A DNA stretch of 64,000 nt, taken from contig NZ_BJKL01000006.1 in assembly GCF_006538345.1 (NCBI RefSeq), positions 275,868 to 339,867 of the forward strand, read 5' to 3'. The translations under genes and the position numbers were made by a program. Origin of the DNA: Alteromonas sp. KUL49. Its GTDB lineage: Bacteria; Pseudomonadota; Gammaproteobacteria; Enterobacterales; Alteromonadaceae. A model generated the notes under the pieces. It was not told the DNA's origin. It did not search any database and was given only the letters and a program-made list of their open reading frames with translations. Shown piece after piece: positions 48,453 through 58,013 of this stretch (the first letter of the stretch is position 1; every line of letters starts with the position of its first letter).

Positions 48453-50442
48453 ATGACAAATCATTCACAACTCGCCAATGCTATTCGTGCGCTTTCAATG
48501 GACGCGGTTCAAAAAGCAAATTCTGGACACCCTGGCGCACCAATGGGGATGGCTGACATTGCCACAGTACTTTGGACAAAATTCCTATCACACAACCCGG
48601 TCAACCCAGAATGGCCCAACAGGGATAGGTTTGTATTATCCAACGGACACGGCTCAATGCTAATTTATTCATTGCTCCATTTGTCGGGGTATGACCTTGA
48701 TATAAATGAATTAAAAGCCTTTAGACAATTGCATTCGAAAACACCGGGACATCCTGAATATGGTTATACACCAGGTGTTGAAACTACTACGGGTCCGCTG
48801 GGCGCCGGAATTTCCAATGCAGTAGGTATGGCAATTGCGGAGAAAACATTAGCGGCTACATTTAACCGTAAAGACTTCGATATCGTTGATCATTTTACCT
48901 ATTGTTTCTTAGGTGATGGTTGCCTGATGGAGGGAATATCTCATGAAGTGTGCTCATTAGCAGGAACGTTAAAGCTAGGTAAGTTAATCGCATTCTGGGA
49001 CGACAACGGTATCTCGATTGACGGTCATGTAGAAGGTTGGTTTACTGATAATACCAAAGAGCGATTTCTCGCGTATGGTTGGCAGGTACTGTCGGTAGAC
49101 GGACACGACCCAGAGCAAATATCAACGGCTATTGATACTGCCAAATCCTGTAGTGAAAAGCCCACTCTCATTTGCTGCAAGACGACAATTGGTTTTGGTT
49201 CTCCAAACAAAGCCGGAACTCATGACTGTCATGGAGCACCACTGGGCGAAGATGAAATTGCTCAAGCTCGAGCATTTTTAGGTTGGTCATACTCTCCATT
49301 CAAAATCCCTCAGGATATTTATGACGGATGGGATCAAAGAGTAAGGGGTGAACAACGCGAGCAGCACTGGAACATGCTATTTGAACAATATCGTCACGCT
49401 CACCCGAGTCTCGCCGATGAATTTGAAAGACGTGTGCTTAACAAAACATTACCGGCAGATTTTGAAGCGAAGATCGATGAGTACATATCGCAGTGTCAGC
49501 AAAAATCAGAAAAAATTGCCTCTCGGAAAGCTTCACAAAATACCATAGAGCAAATAGCTAGTTTAGTTCCTGAACTACTGGGTGGTTCGGCCGATTTGGC
49601 CGGTTCCAATTTAACACTTTGGAGCGGTTCTAAGGGCATACAGGACCACGCCGACGGTAACTACATCTACTATGGTGTTCGTGAATTCGGCATGAGTGGC
49701 ATAATGAATGGTATCGCACTCCACGGTGGATTTATAAATTACGGTGCAACTTTCCTGATGTTTATGGAGTACGCTCGTAATGCCGTAAGAATGGCTGCAT
49801 TAATGGGTATTCAAAACATTTTTTGTTTATACCCATGATTCTATTGGACAGGGAGAAGATGGGCCAACCCACCAGCCAATTGAACAACTAGCCAACCTCA
49901 GAAATACGCCCAATTTAAATACATGGCGCCCTTGTGATGCAACGGAAACCGCCGTAGCTTGGAAAATGGCTATAGGCCGTCAGAACGGACCGTCAGCGCT
50001 AGTTTTTTCTCGCCAAGCCCTTATGCCAGTGGATAGAAGTGTAAGTCAGGTAAAAGCCATAGAAAATGGAGGATATATTCTTCGTGACTCCGTAGGCACA
50101 CCTTCACTCATCATTATGGCCACCGGGTCTGAAGTATCACTTGCACTTGCAGCCGCCAATGTCCTTGGAAATAGCGTTCGGGTGGTCTCTATGCCCTCTA
50201 CTTCGCTGTTTGACCAGCAACCAGATTCATATAGGGAAAAAGTATTACCATCAAGTGTTGAAAACCGAATTGCTGTTGAAGCGGCCCATGAAGACTTTTG
50301 GCGTAAATACGTTGGGTTGAAGGGGAAGGTACTGGGCATGAAGAGCTTTGGTGAATCTGCGCCCGGAAACATCCTACTAGCGCACTTTGGCTTTACGCTA
50401 GATACGCTAGTAGGTATGGCGGAAGAACTACTTAATAAGTAG
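48453..50442 (+). pseudogene. tkt: Transketolase, interrupted by one-base insertion
   Basis: The first part (48453-49838) encodes 461 residues from [15 protein letters not shown], with the thiamine-diphosphate motif [18 protein letters not shown]. It runs out of frame at a T6 run (49819-49824). Removing one T restores [17 protein letters not shown] and joins the rest to 50442, giving about 662 residues, the usual transketolase length. Both halves are well conserved, so the break is probably a sequencing error. Paired with transaldolase to process xylulose-5-phosphate. Confidence 0.9.
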
Positions 50443-51883
50443 TGAAATCTATTACAGGAGGCCAGTTTTCACTGTGAGTTCTGGCCTTTTTCATGTAATC
50501 GAGTATCGCAGCCGAAATTTCTGGGTGTAAAGCACTTACGTCATTTACTTCTTTGATGTCGTTATGCAAATCGAATAGCTCAAACGGTGCCGCACGACGA
50601 TGACCATTGACAACGCGAGAACGCAAAATACCTTTCCACCTGCCGTCCATTAGCACAACCACACCTTTGTCTTTACCGTTGAACTCCCAATATAAGAATT
50701 CCGACGAAACAAAAGCCTCATGCTCCCTCTTTAATACTGGTAAAAAGCTATTGCTATCGAGGTCGTCTGGTGCTTCGACGCCTAGAATTGCCGCAAACGT
50801 TGCCATAAAATCACCGAAATAGGCAACCGCATTGCTTTGTCTAGGCGTTTCAATTAACGAAGGCCAGGAAATGATAGTAGGTACTCTTAATCCCCCCTCA
50901 GCTAATTCCATTTTCCAGCCTATGAGAGGCTCAGACGGCTCAAAAAATTCTAGTGGTTCCGTATGATCCACATGAGGTCCATTATCTGAGGAAAATACAA
51001 TGATAGTGTTTTCTCTAATATTGAGTGACTCTAAGGTTTCAATGATAGTACCAATATCACCATCCATTCTTGTAATCATCGCAGCATGGCGCTTTGCTCC
51101 CTCTTGCCATGCCTCCTCTTGGTACCTCCCAAGATCGGGAACCTCTGCACCATCGGCTCTTCTCAGTTGAGTAGCCTCATTGTTCGAATGGGGCACATTG
51201 GTAGCGAAGTAGAGAAAAAATGGCTCCGTTGCATTCTGATTTATGAAGTCGACGGCCTCCTCAACAAAGAGATCAGGCGCGTAAAGATTGCGCCCGTGAA
51301 TAGGCGCTACACCGGCACCATAGATTCGGCCATTTCCCATTGGAAGATTTATGTTTGGTAAGCCCACCTTCAATTCATTTCGCCACAAATAGGTTGGGTA
51401 ATAGTTATGCGCATGATGTTGACTCAAGTAGCCGAAAAAGTGATCAAAGCCTTGTTTATTCGGGTGTCCCTGAGTATTTTGCATACCAAGCCCCCATTTG
51501 CCCACCAATGCAGTTTTATAGCCTGCCGTTTTAAATAGCTCTGCTAGAGTGAAGTCTTCATCTAATAGCTCCTGCTTGCCATTGTCTTCCGGGAAAGCAT
51601 TTCCTCGTACTCGAGTATGACCAGCGTGCTGGCCTGTCATCAATACACTACGCGATGTTGCACACACAGGAGCTCCCGCGTAGAACTGAGAAAAGGTGAT
51701 CCCCGATTCCGCTAACGAATCAAGATTGGGAGTGCGAATCTTAGTCTGACCGTATGGGCCTATTTCGTTGTATCCAAGATCGTCGGCCAAAATAAAAATA
51801 ACATTGGGAGACATACCTGCAGTAGCTTGGGCAACGGCAAAACTCGTTCCCCAACAGAGGACTAGAAATAGGAGAGTTTTCAT
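50432..51883 (-). CDS. S1 sulfatase with altered signature (CATSR)
   Basis: 483 residues with a signal peptide (about 1-19). Type I sulfatase: metal-binding [15 protein letters not shown]-terminal GHTRVRGN and FSSDNGPH. The formylglycine signature, normally CxPSR or CxASR, reads CATSR; Pro is replaced by Thr (ACA versus CCA). The Cys and Arg remain, so maturation may still occur but is uncertain. The start overlaps the stop of the upstream sulfatase by one base (TAATG). The 3' end overlaps the transketolase gene by 11 bases. Confidence 0.85.
   Translation of the reverse strand: MKTLLFLVLCWGTSFAVAQATAGMSPNVIFILADDLGYNEIGPYGQTKIRTPNLDSLAESGITFSQFYAGAPVCATSRSVLMTGQHAGHTRVRGNAFPEDNGKQELLDEDFTLAELFKTAGYKTALVGKWGLGMQNTQGHPNKQGFDHFFGYLSQHHAHNYYPTYLWRNELKVGLPNINLPMGNGRIYGAGVAPIHGRNLYAPDLFVEEAVDFINQNATEPFFLYFATNVPHSNNEATQLRRADGAEVPDLGRYQEEAWQEGAKRHAAMITRMDGDIGTIIETLESLNIRENTIIVFSSDNGPHVDHTEPLEFFEPSEPLIGWKMELAEGGLRVPTIISWPSLIETPRQSNAVAYFGDFMATFAAILGVEAPDDLDSNSFLPVLKREHEAFVSSEFLYWEFNGKDKGVVVLMDGRWKGILRSRVVNGHRRAAPFELFDLHNDIKEVNDVSALHPEISAAILDYMKKARTHSENWPPVIDFTTY
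50459..50492 (+). terminator. Transketolase terminator inside the sulfatase coding end
   Basis: AGGCCAG (50459-50465) pairs with CTGGCCT (50481-50487), followed by TTTTT. It serves the plus-strand transketolase unit but lies within the last codons of the convergent sulfatase gene. Confidence 0.75.
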
Positions 51884-53334
51884 TACTCATACTCCCATTT
51901 GTAAAGCCAAGGGTCATTGGTTTGTTGCTGAAACTCTATAAGCTGGGAAGATAATTCTTCAAAAACGCTTTGATAGTCGGGATGGTCAATCAAGTTTTCG
52001 TTTTCTAGTACTTCACCCTTTTCGGTCGACACATCGTACAATTCAAATTTAGGGCGATGTAAGTAGCTTTCAATTGAACGTGCTCCGAAATTTCCAGCAA
52101 CATTTGTCAGTGCTTCTTGCCAGGTGCTGGATACTTGAAGATCTGAGGCAAACGGGTAAGTCAGTCCAGATGCAATATTCATAATCAACTTGTACTTAGG
52201 CGTTCTAACCGACCGCATTGGATAATACATAGTGACTTCATGAAATGTATGAGAGCTAAAAACTTTATCCCAACCATGGGTATTGGTAGGCGATTCGATG
52301 ACCTCCGAAAAAGAACGACCATGGAAATTTTCACCATCTACATCTACCGATGCCAATGACAAAATTGTCGGCGTAATATCAGTCCAACTCACCATTGCCT
52401 GCGTAGTGCTACCTTTATGCTCATACTTTCCAGCGGGCTTGATGATCAAAGGTAAACGAATGCCTGGGTCATAAACCGTAGTTTTTGCACCGGGCATAGC
52501 GGTTCCATTGTCAGATAAATAAATAATGACGGTATTTTCATATTCTCCGGCGCGCTTTAACTCATCAACTAAAATACCAAGTGTTTTATCAACTCTACTT
52601 ATTGATGCATAAAGCTCAGCGAGTTCTCGGCGAGTACTGGGTAAATCTGGCAAATATGATGGAACAACAACATCTTGCATCGATAACCCCAGCCTAGCGA
52701 TTCCCTCACCACTGTCGTCAGGCACATTGCCAAAGATGTTATCACCAGTGCTGTTTATATCTCCTGAACGGTGTGGGTCATTAGTCGCCAGGTACAAAAA
52801 GAAAGGTTTTTCAGATGTTTCCTGAATCAGAGGAATTGCCGCTGTCGCCATGCCTTCGGAATCTCTCTCGCCATTGGGTTTGGCGTAGGGAGCTTGGAGG
52901 CGCTGTTCGAAAGCGTAGGTACTTGTTGGCGCTAAGTGAAACTTACCCACTTGCGCTGTACGATACCCCGCATTTTTCAAACGAGTAGGAAGCGCAATTA
53001 CACTACCATGTGTGCTGAAGTGATGATAGCTATGAGCATGTCCGTACTGACCATTTGCATGATTATGTAACCCAGTTAACAATACTGAGCGCGACGCGCT
53101 GCAACTTGCACTTGTTGCGTAGGCGTGGTCAAACTTAAGACCGACGTCTGCTAGTGCATCAATATTCGGTGTTTGTATTAGAGGGTTGCCGTATACACCA
53201 ATCGCCTCTCTACCATGATCATCCGCCACCATTAGCACTATATTTGGTCTATCATTCGCGAAACTGCTGTGATGAATCACACTTAATATACAAGTGGTGA
53301 TTACCAGAAACACTTTTGCTCGAATCAATTTCAT
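51883..53334 (-). CDS. S1 sulfatase, sulfamidase-like
   Basis: 483 residues with a signal peptide (about 1-26). Type I sulfatase with metal-binding NIVLMVADDHGREAIGVYG, formylglycine signature CSASR in ASCSASRSVLLTG and NGQYGH typical of the N-sulfoglucosamine sulfohydrolase-like branch. The Asp/Asn pair is in YLSDNGT. Hydrolyses a sulfate ester, probably an exo-acting step. First gene of a two-sulfatase unit, divergent from GH27 across a shared operator-like motif. Confidence 0.9.
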   Translation of the reverse strand: MKLIRAKVFLVITTCILSVIHHSSFANDRPNIVLMVADDHGREAIGVYGNPLIQTPNIDALADVGLKFDHAYATSASCSASRSVLLTGLHNHANGQYGHAHSYHHFSTHGSVIALPTRLKNAGYRTAQVGKFHLAPTSTYAFEQRLQAPYAKPNGERDSEGMATAAIPLIQETSEKPFFLYLATNDPHRSGDINSTGDNIFGNVPDDSGEGIARLGLSMQDVVVPSYLPDLPSTRRELAELYASISRVDKTLGILVDELKRAGEYENTVIIYLSDNGTAMPGAKTTVYDPGIRLPLIIKPAGKYEHKGSTTQAMVSWTDITPTILSLASVDVDGENFHGRSFSEVIESPTNTHGWDKVFSSHTFHEVTMYYPMRSVRTPKYKLIMNIASGLTYPFASDLQVSSTWQEALTNVAGNFGARSIESYLHRPKFELYDVSTEKGEVLENENLIDHPDYQSVFEELSSQLIEFQQQTNDPWLYKWEYE

Positions 53335-53387
53335 CGCACCTGCTTCCTATGCTTTACTCGTTAAAAATACGTTAAATATGTTTATTT

Positions 53388-53400
53388 GTATTATTATATA
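53388..53400. promoter_or_regulatory. Operator-like motif between sulfatase and GH27 units
   Basis: GTATTATTATATA matches the reverse-complement consensus GTAWTATAATATW at 12 of 13 positions. It is preceded by TT (TTGTATTAT). It lies between two divergent units. Confidence 0.6.
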
Positions 53401-53468
53401 ATATATTATCGATTACAACTTTCACGATATGCTCATTAAAAAGCACTTACTTATTGGTAGAGGATGTA

Positions 53469-55058
53469 ATGAACAACAAGCTAAAAATCGGAATAGGGCT
53501 ACTTTTTGCCAGTATAGTTTCGCAGGGCTGTACTGCGACAAATGAAACTACACAAAGCACGAGTACACCTGATTACCTGAGGAAAACAGATGTTGACGCG
53601 AGCGACTCTTTTCTTCACCAAGTCGCTGAAAAACCGCCGTTGGGTTGGAACAGTTTTGATGCCTGGGATAGTCGAATTAACGAACAAGAATATATTGAAA
53701 CCGTCGACTTCATCGCAGAGCATTTGAAGCCTCATGGTTGGGAGTATGCGGTTATAGACTACATTTGGTGGAACCCCGCACCAGGTGCTCATAACACTGC
53801 AGATAATTTTGAGCGACGTATTGGTCATCCCAATGTTCGACTCAATGAAGATGGCTCACTCAAGTACCCTGAAGCAGTAACCATGGATGAATATGGTCGT
53901 CTTCAGCCAGCTGTTGAACGTTTCCCATCATCAGCAAATGGACAAGGCTTTAAACCACTGGCTGATTACGTTCACAGCAAAGGGCTGAAATTTGGTATTC
54001 ACATTATGCGTGGAATGCACCGTCATGCATGGTATGAAAATACCCCCATCCTAGGCTCGGACAAAAGCGCTAGAGATATCGCAAAATTTAACGACCATGC
54101 CGGTTGGCTTAACAATATGTTCGGCATTGACTATCGTCAAGAGGGTGCTCAGGCGTTCTATGATTCCTTGTTTGCACAATATGCTGAATGGGGTGTCGAT
54201 TACATCAAAGCCGACGATATGATGGGCACTTGTGGCGGTGAATTTCACAGTTATTACGCTGGCGAAATTGAAATGATGCGCAAAGCGATTGACCGCTCGG
54301 GACGCCCTATGGTGTTAAGCTTATCGTGCGGTGAAGCGCCAATTGCCTGGGCCAATCACTTAGAGGGCAACGCTAACCTTTGGCGCGTATCAAAAGACTT
54401 TTGGGACCGCTGGAAAGACCTTAAGCGCAGTTTCCAGCTTTTAGACAAGTGGTCTCCATTTATTGGCAATAATACTTGGCCAGACGCAGATATGATCCCG
54501 TTTGGGAAGCTCTCTCTTGACGATCGACCTCACGGTAAAGAGCGTGTATCAAAGTTCACATTAGACGAACAGTATTCATTGATGACACTATTTTCCATTG
54601 TAAGGTCACCGCTGATGATTGGTGCAGACTTAACGTCTACTGACATGTCTACAATAGAGACCTTTTTCAAGAACGATGAAGTTTTGTACGTAAACCAGAA
54701 CAGTGAACACAACCGACAAATAGTCCGCGTAGACGAAGAAACTGATAAGTCGGGAAAAACCGATTCACACTACGCTGCGTGGATAGCGAGTGACTCTCAG
54801 AGCGACGATCTGTTTATCGCTTTGTTTAACCTGAGTGATCAAGAAAAAGAAGTTGGTTTTGATTTCAATTGGGAAGATTTACGTGGTGATTACCAAGTCA
54901 GAGACCTGTGGCAACAGAAGCCTATTGGTAGGGCTTCGGTAAGATTTTCGCAAACGCTTCCGGCTCACGGCGCGGGACTTTATCGATTTAGTCCTGTAGT
55001 CGATTCAAATCAAGAGTGGATCCCGCCCAAAGGACCTAAACCACACGACAATCAATAA
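53469..55058 (+). CDS. GH27 glycosidase lipoprotein, possible beta-L-arabinopyranosidase
   Basis: 529 residues from ATG 53469, which follows AGAGGA. Lipobox VSQGC. GH27 barrel (about 55-420): nucleophile Asp in DYIKADDMMG, acid/base Asp in WRVSKDFWDRW and DADMIPFG. In alpha-galactosidases a DD pair (IDDCW) contacts the O4/O6 hydroxyls; here it is IDYIWW, so one Asp is lost. Known GH27 beta-L-arabinopyranosidases also alter this pocket. With araBDA nearby, arabinopyranose is a good substrate guess. A beta-sandwich C-terminal domain follows. Confidence 0.85.
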   Translation: MNNKLKIGIGLLFASIVSQGCTATNETTQSTSTPDYLRKTDVDASDSFLHQVAEKPPLGWNSFDAWDSRINEQEYIETVDFIAEHLKPHGWEYAVIDYIWWNPAPGAHNTADNFERRIGHPNVRLNEDGSLKYPEAVTMDEYGRLQPAVERFPSSANGQGFKPLADYVHSKGLKFGIHIMRGMHRHAWYENTPILGSDKSARDIAKFNDHAGWLNNMFGIDYRQEGAQAFYDSLFAQYAEWGVDYIKADDMMGTCGGEFHSYYAGEIEMMRKAIDRSGRPMVLSLSCGEAPIAWANHLEGNANLWRVSKDFWDRWKDLKRSFQLLDKWSPFIGNNTWPDADMIPFGKLSLDDRPHGKERVSKFTLDEQYSLMTLFSIVRSPLMIGADLTSTDMSTIETFFKNDEVLYVNQNSEHNRQIVRVDEETDKSGKTDSHYAAWIASDSQSDDLFIALFNLSDQEKEVGFDFNWEDLRGDYQVRDLWQQKPIGRASVRFSQTLPAHGAGLYRFSPVVDSNQEWIPPKGPKPHDNQ

Positions 55059-55068
55059 TCGCGCATTG

Positions 55069-55095
55069 AGGAGCTTTTTTTAAGCTCCTTTTTTT
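55069..55095 (+). terminator. Hairpin with T-run between GH27 and DUF1593 genes
   Basis: AGGAGCTT (55069-55076) pairs with AAGCTCCT (55082-55089), followed by seven T. It sits between two genes on the same strand, so it may end transcription or reduce expression of the second gene. Confidence 0.75.
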
Positions 55096-55107
55096 GGAGC
55101 AGCTATT

Positions 55108-56400
55108 ATGCAGACACTTTCACTTTTGAAACCTGTTCTATTTGTAGGTCTACTTGTATGTAATGTGTTTCACTGCCACTCTTTTGATCAGGAAGATAAG
55201 CCAAATATATGGGTATACTCAGATTTATCGGACCCTTCTGTAACGACGAATACCGGCCATCCTATTAATGATCCCGACGATATAGTTTCACTGGCCGCAT
55301 TACTCCTAAATGCAGACAGATTCAATATCATTAATATAGTCGTTGGCTCGACTAACCGAGGGGCTCAAAATAATCCACTGCCCTTTTTAAAGGAGACCTT
55401 TATCAGTGCGTACAATCATGATGCGACATTATTCAGACAAGGAGGTCTAGATTTCCCAACTCATGTCCCCTTCACTTGGTCTAGCCTGACGCAAGGTGCA
55501 AACCCAATATCATTTAACATTGATAATGACTACAGGACGCTTGATAATTTTCCCAGTGTAAGCGCTTTGGCCAAATATGCATCTGACCAACCAGTCACTG
55601 TGCTTAATTGGGGCCCCCTCACTGAAACAGCAATACTGCTAAATCATCTAATTGCGACCCGTAATATCGATGCACTAAATAATCTCAGAATAGTGTCACA
55701 TTGGACTACCTCTTTTCACCATCAAGGTTCGATTGACCATCCGCACAACGTAGCCAATTGCTTAGACGACCTGAATGCATGTAGATATGTAAAGGATGTC
55801 GCCAAACGTCATGGCATCAGATTTTATGAGCTCGGTTCCTCTGGACAAAGTGGTCTCGTCAACGCCAGTAAAAACACTATCAGAGAACCCTATTTTGAAC
55901 ACAGCCGATTAGGTCAATTATTTAATAGAGCTAAATTCTATTTCGGAAAGCAAGATCAAAGTGATGGAGCGACGTTTTGGATATTGCTGAACGAAACACA
56001 TTCAATAGAACCTATCGATCTGAGCCTAGATGATGCAGTTTTGTTCAACCACTTCACCCCAAACAGCGAAGCAAATTTAATCGCTCGATTTAAAGAAGTC
56101 TCTGCTTCCGTTATGCTCTCGTTAAACGAGCGAGCTAGACTGATAGCCGACAGTTCGGCAAACACACCGTTTACACAACAACAGATAGCCAATTGGTTTA
56201 CCTATGCCTACAAGAAAAACGGCAAGGTCGAGATAGTTGCACCATACAAAAAAATGCAATTCTCAATATGGTCTGAGAGTAATGAACTAATCACCTCTGG
56301 CACGTTGCTCAGAGGTAATCAATACATTGATATCGACACGGATTCAGCAATCACGGTAAAAATTACGATGGGTCAGTGGCAAAAATCTTTTTCACTCTAA
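55108..56400 (+). CDS. Nucleoside-hydrolase-like exported protein (DUF1593 type)
   Basis: 430 residues with a signal peptide (about 1-25). The N-terminal half is a nucleoside-hydrolase-like Rossmann fold with the metal-type motif NDPDDIVSLAALLLNADRF and LNWGPLTETAILL. The C-terminal half includes a small beta domain. DUF1593 members (such as Sde182-like proteins) occur in polysaccharide loci, but their activity is poorly known. Here it may cleave an arabinosyl or pentosyl bond. ATG 55108 follows GGAGC; it lies downstream of GH27 after a terminator hairpin. Confidence 0.68.
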   Translation: MQTLSLLKPVLFVGLLVCNVFHCHSFDQEDKPNIWVYSDLSDPSVTTNTGHPINDPDDIVSLAALLLNADRFNIINIVVGSTNRGAQNNPLPFLKETFISAYNHDATLFRQGGLDFPTHVPFTWSSLTQGANPISFNIDNDYRTLDNFPSVSALAKYASDQPVTVLNWGPLTETAILLNHLIATRNIDALNNLRIVSHWTTSFHHQGSIDHPHNVANCLDDLNACRYVKDVAKRHGIRFYELGSSGQSGLVNASKNTIREPYFEHSRLGQLFNRAKFYFGKQDQSDGATFWILLNETHSIEPIDLSLDDAVLFNHFTPNSEANLIARFKEVSASVMLSLNERARLIADSSANTPFTQQQIANWFTYAYKKNGKVEIVAPYKKMQFSIWSESNELITSGTLLRGNQYIDIDTDSAITVKITMGQWQKSFSL

Positions 56401-56409
56401 CATCAAGAT

Positions 56410-57987
56410 TTAGTGAGTGCGTTTAGCAAGTAGTCTATCCAACAAACGTCGATGACTATCGAGCTGTTCTTTACTCTCAGCGCTACTCACTAAATTATCT
56501 ATTTCGAACGGGTCATTGACCATGTTGAATAGCTCCTCAGAACCGTCTCTGTAGCGAATATATCGGTATTCATCAGTGCGAACTGCATGATTGCCCAACC
56601 CATTGGTGTTGAGCACCGCATTTTCCCAATTGCTCTCATCATTGTTAATCACATCGACTAAGCTAGTCCCATGCACGTGTCTGGGAATAGACAAACCGGC
56701 TAATTCAACAATCGTAGGATAGAGATCTTGAAGGCTTACTTTAACGTCCGTAGTACGCTGCATAGCGTCGCTGGCCCGAGGGTCTATGATAATTAAATTT
56801 GCAAGATTTGCTGGTTCCCACAAGGTAATTTTCCCTTCTCTTAATTTATCCCCCAAATGATAACCATGATCACTCCAAAGAATTACAACAGTGTTGCTGC
56901 TTAAAGGGTGCTCATCAATAGCATTAAGTAATACGCCAATCGATTGGTCTGCATAGGCGATAGTAGCAAGGTATGCTTGCAATTTTGCCTTAAACGCCGC
57001 TACGCCCAAACCTGAACCTCTTGCCTCGTTTTGTGCGAGAAGCTGTACGAAACTGCTATCTCTCACGAGCTTGTCAGCACCGGTAGACAAACCACTCACC
57101 TCGTCCACCAGTTGTTCAACAAACTCTCCATTAATTGCCATTTCGTTTTGAGGAAATAAATCAAAATACTTCTGTTCTGCGACAAAAGGTAAATGTGGAG
57201 CAAACATTCCTGCCGCCAAAAAGAATGGTTTGTCCTTGGGTAAAACCACCGTTCGTTGCTCGCCGTTTGCGTCTACTCTTGAAGACTCTCCATTGAGTAA
57301 GAGTTCAGCAACAAACTCCATATTGCGATAGTCATTTGAGAACTCAGTTTGTACTTCTGTAATCCCAAAGCGCTTGTAACTTTTTTCATCTCCAAGATAG
57401 TAAGGGCTCAGAGTTTCTCTAGCAGACGGTGACAAACCACTTTGATTACCATTGCCTACGTACATTTCAAGCCATTCATCCCATGAAAACAAACGGTCAG
57501 GCCAGTCATTAAAATGCCCTTTTTCATACACAGCCCTTCCCTTATGAAAAACTTTACCTACACCTGCAGTGAAATATCCATTTCGCCTTAAATACTGAGG
57601 TAAGGTGACAACATTAGCTAAGCTCTCGTGATGACGGAAGTGCTTTTGATGATTGTCATATCCTGAAATATGGGGTGGGACTCCAGTAAGCAACGCCGTT
57701 CTTGATGGGCCACATAAAGGCGCAGCACTATAGGCATAATTAAACGTCACTCCTTTATGAGCGAGCGACGCAAGGTTAGGGGTAAGCCTGTCGTAAACCT
57801 GTTGCCTACTAGTTTCGTCTGGATAAACCCGTTGTAAAAAACTACTCTCATGATGCTGCATTGCAGTATTGAATACATTTAAGTCATCAACCGCAATAAA
57901 CAAAAAGTTCGGTTGCACTTCCTCACTTTTGGCAACAAACGACAAGCACATGAACAAACATAGTGTCAAACCGCGTTTTAACAACAT
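56410..57987 (-). CDS. S1 sulfatase, iduronate-2-sulfatase-like
   Basis: 525 residues with a signal peptide (about 1-21). Type I sulfatase: FLFIAVDDLNVFN, formylglycine signature CGPSR in APLCGPSRTALLTG and WSDHGYHLGDK, which places it near iduronate-2-sulfatase-like enzymes. The C-terminal RYRDGSEELFNMVNDPFE is a family feature. Probably removes a 2-O-type sulfate from a sugar. Last gene of the leftward unit starting at 62713; its stop is nine bases from that of the convergent DUF1593 gene. Confidence 0.9.
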   Translation of the reverse strand: MLLKRGLTLCLFMCLSFVAKSEEVQPNFLFIAVDDLNVFNTAMQHHESSFLQRVYPDETSRQQVYDRLTPNLASLAHKGVTFNYAYSAAPLCGPSRTALLTGVPPHISGYDNHQKHFRHHESLANVVTLPQYLRRNGYFTAGVGKVFHKGRAVYEKGHFNDWPDRLFSWDEWLEMYVGNGNQSGLSPSARETLSPYYLGDEKSYKRFGITEVQTEFSNDYRNMEFVAELLLNGESSRVDANGEQRTVVLPKDKPFFLAAGMFAPHLPFVAEQKYFDLFPQNEMAINGEFVEQLVDEVSGLSTGADKLVRDSSFVQLLAQNEARGSGLGVAAFKAKLQAYLATIAYADQSIGVLLNAIDEHPLSSNTVVILWSDHGYHLGDKLREGKITLWEPANLANLIIIDPRASDAMQRTTDVKVSLQDLYPTIVELAGLSIPRHVHGTSLVDVINNDESNWENAVLNTNGLGNHAVRTDEYRYIRYRDGSEELFNMVNDPFEIDNLVSSAESKEQLDSHRRLLDRLLAKRTH

Positions 57988-58013
57988 AGTCTTTTGCTCC
58001 TAATGATGGGGCT

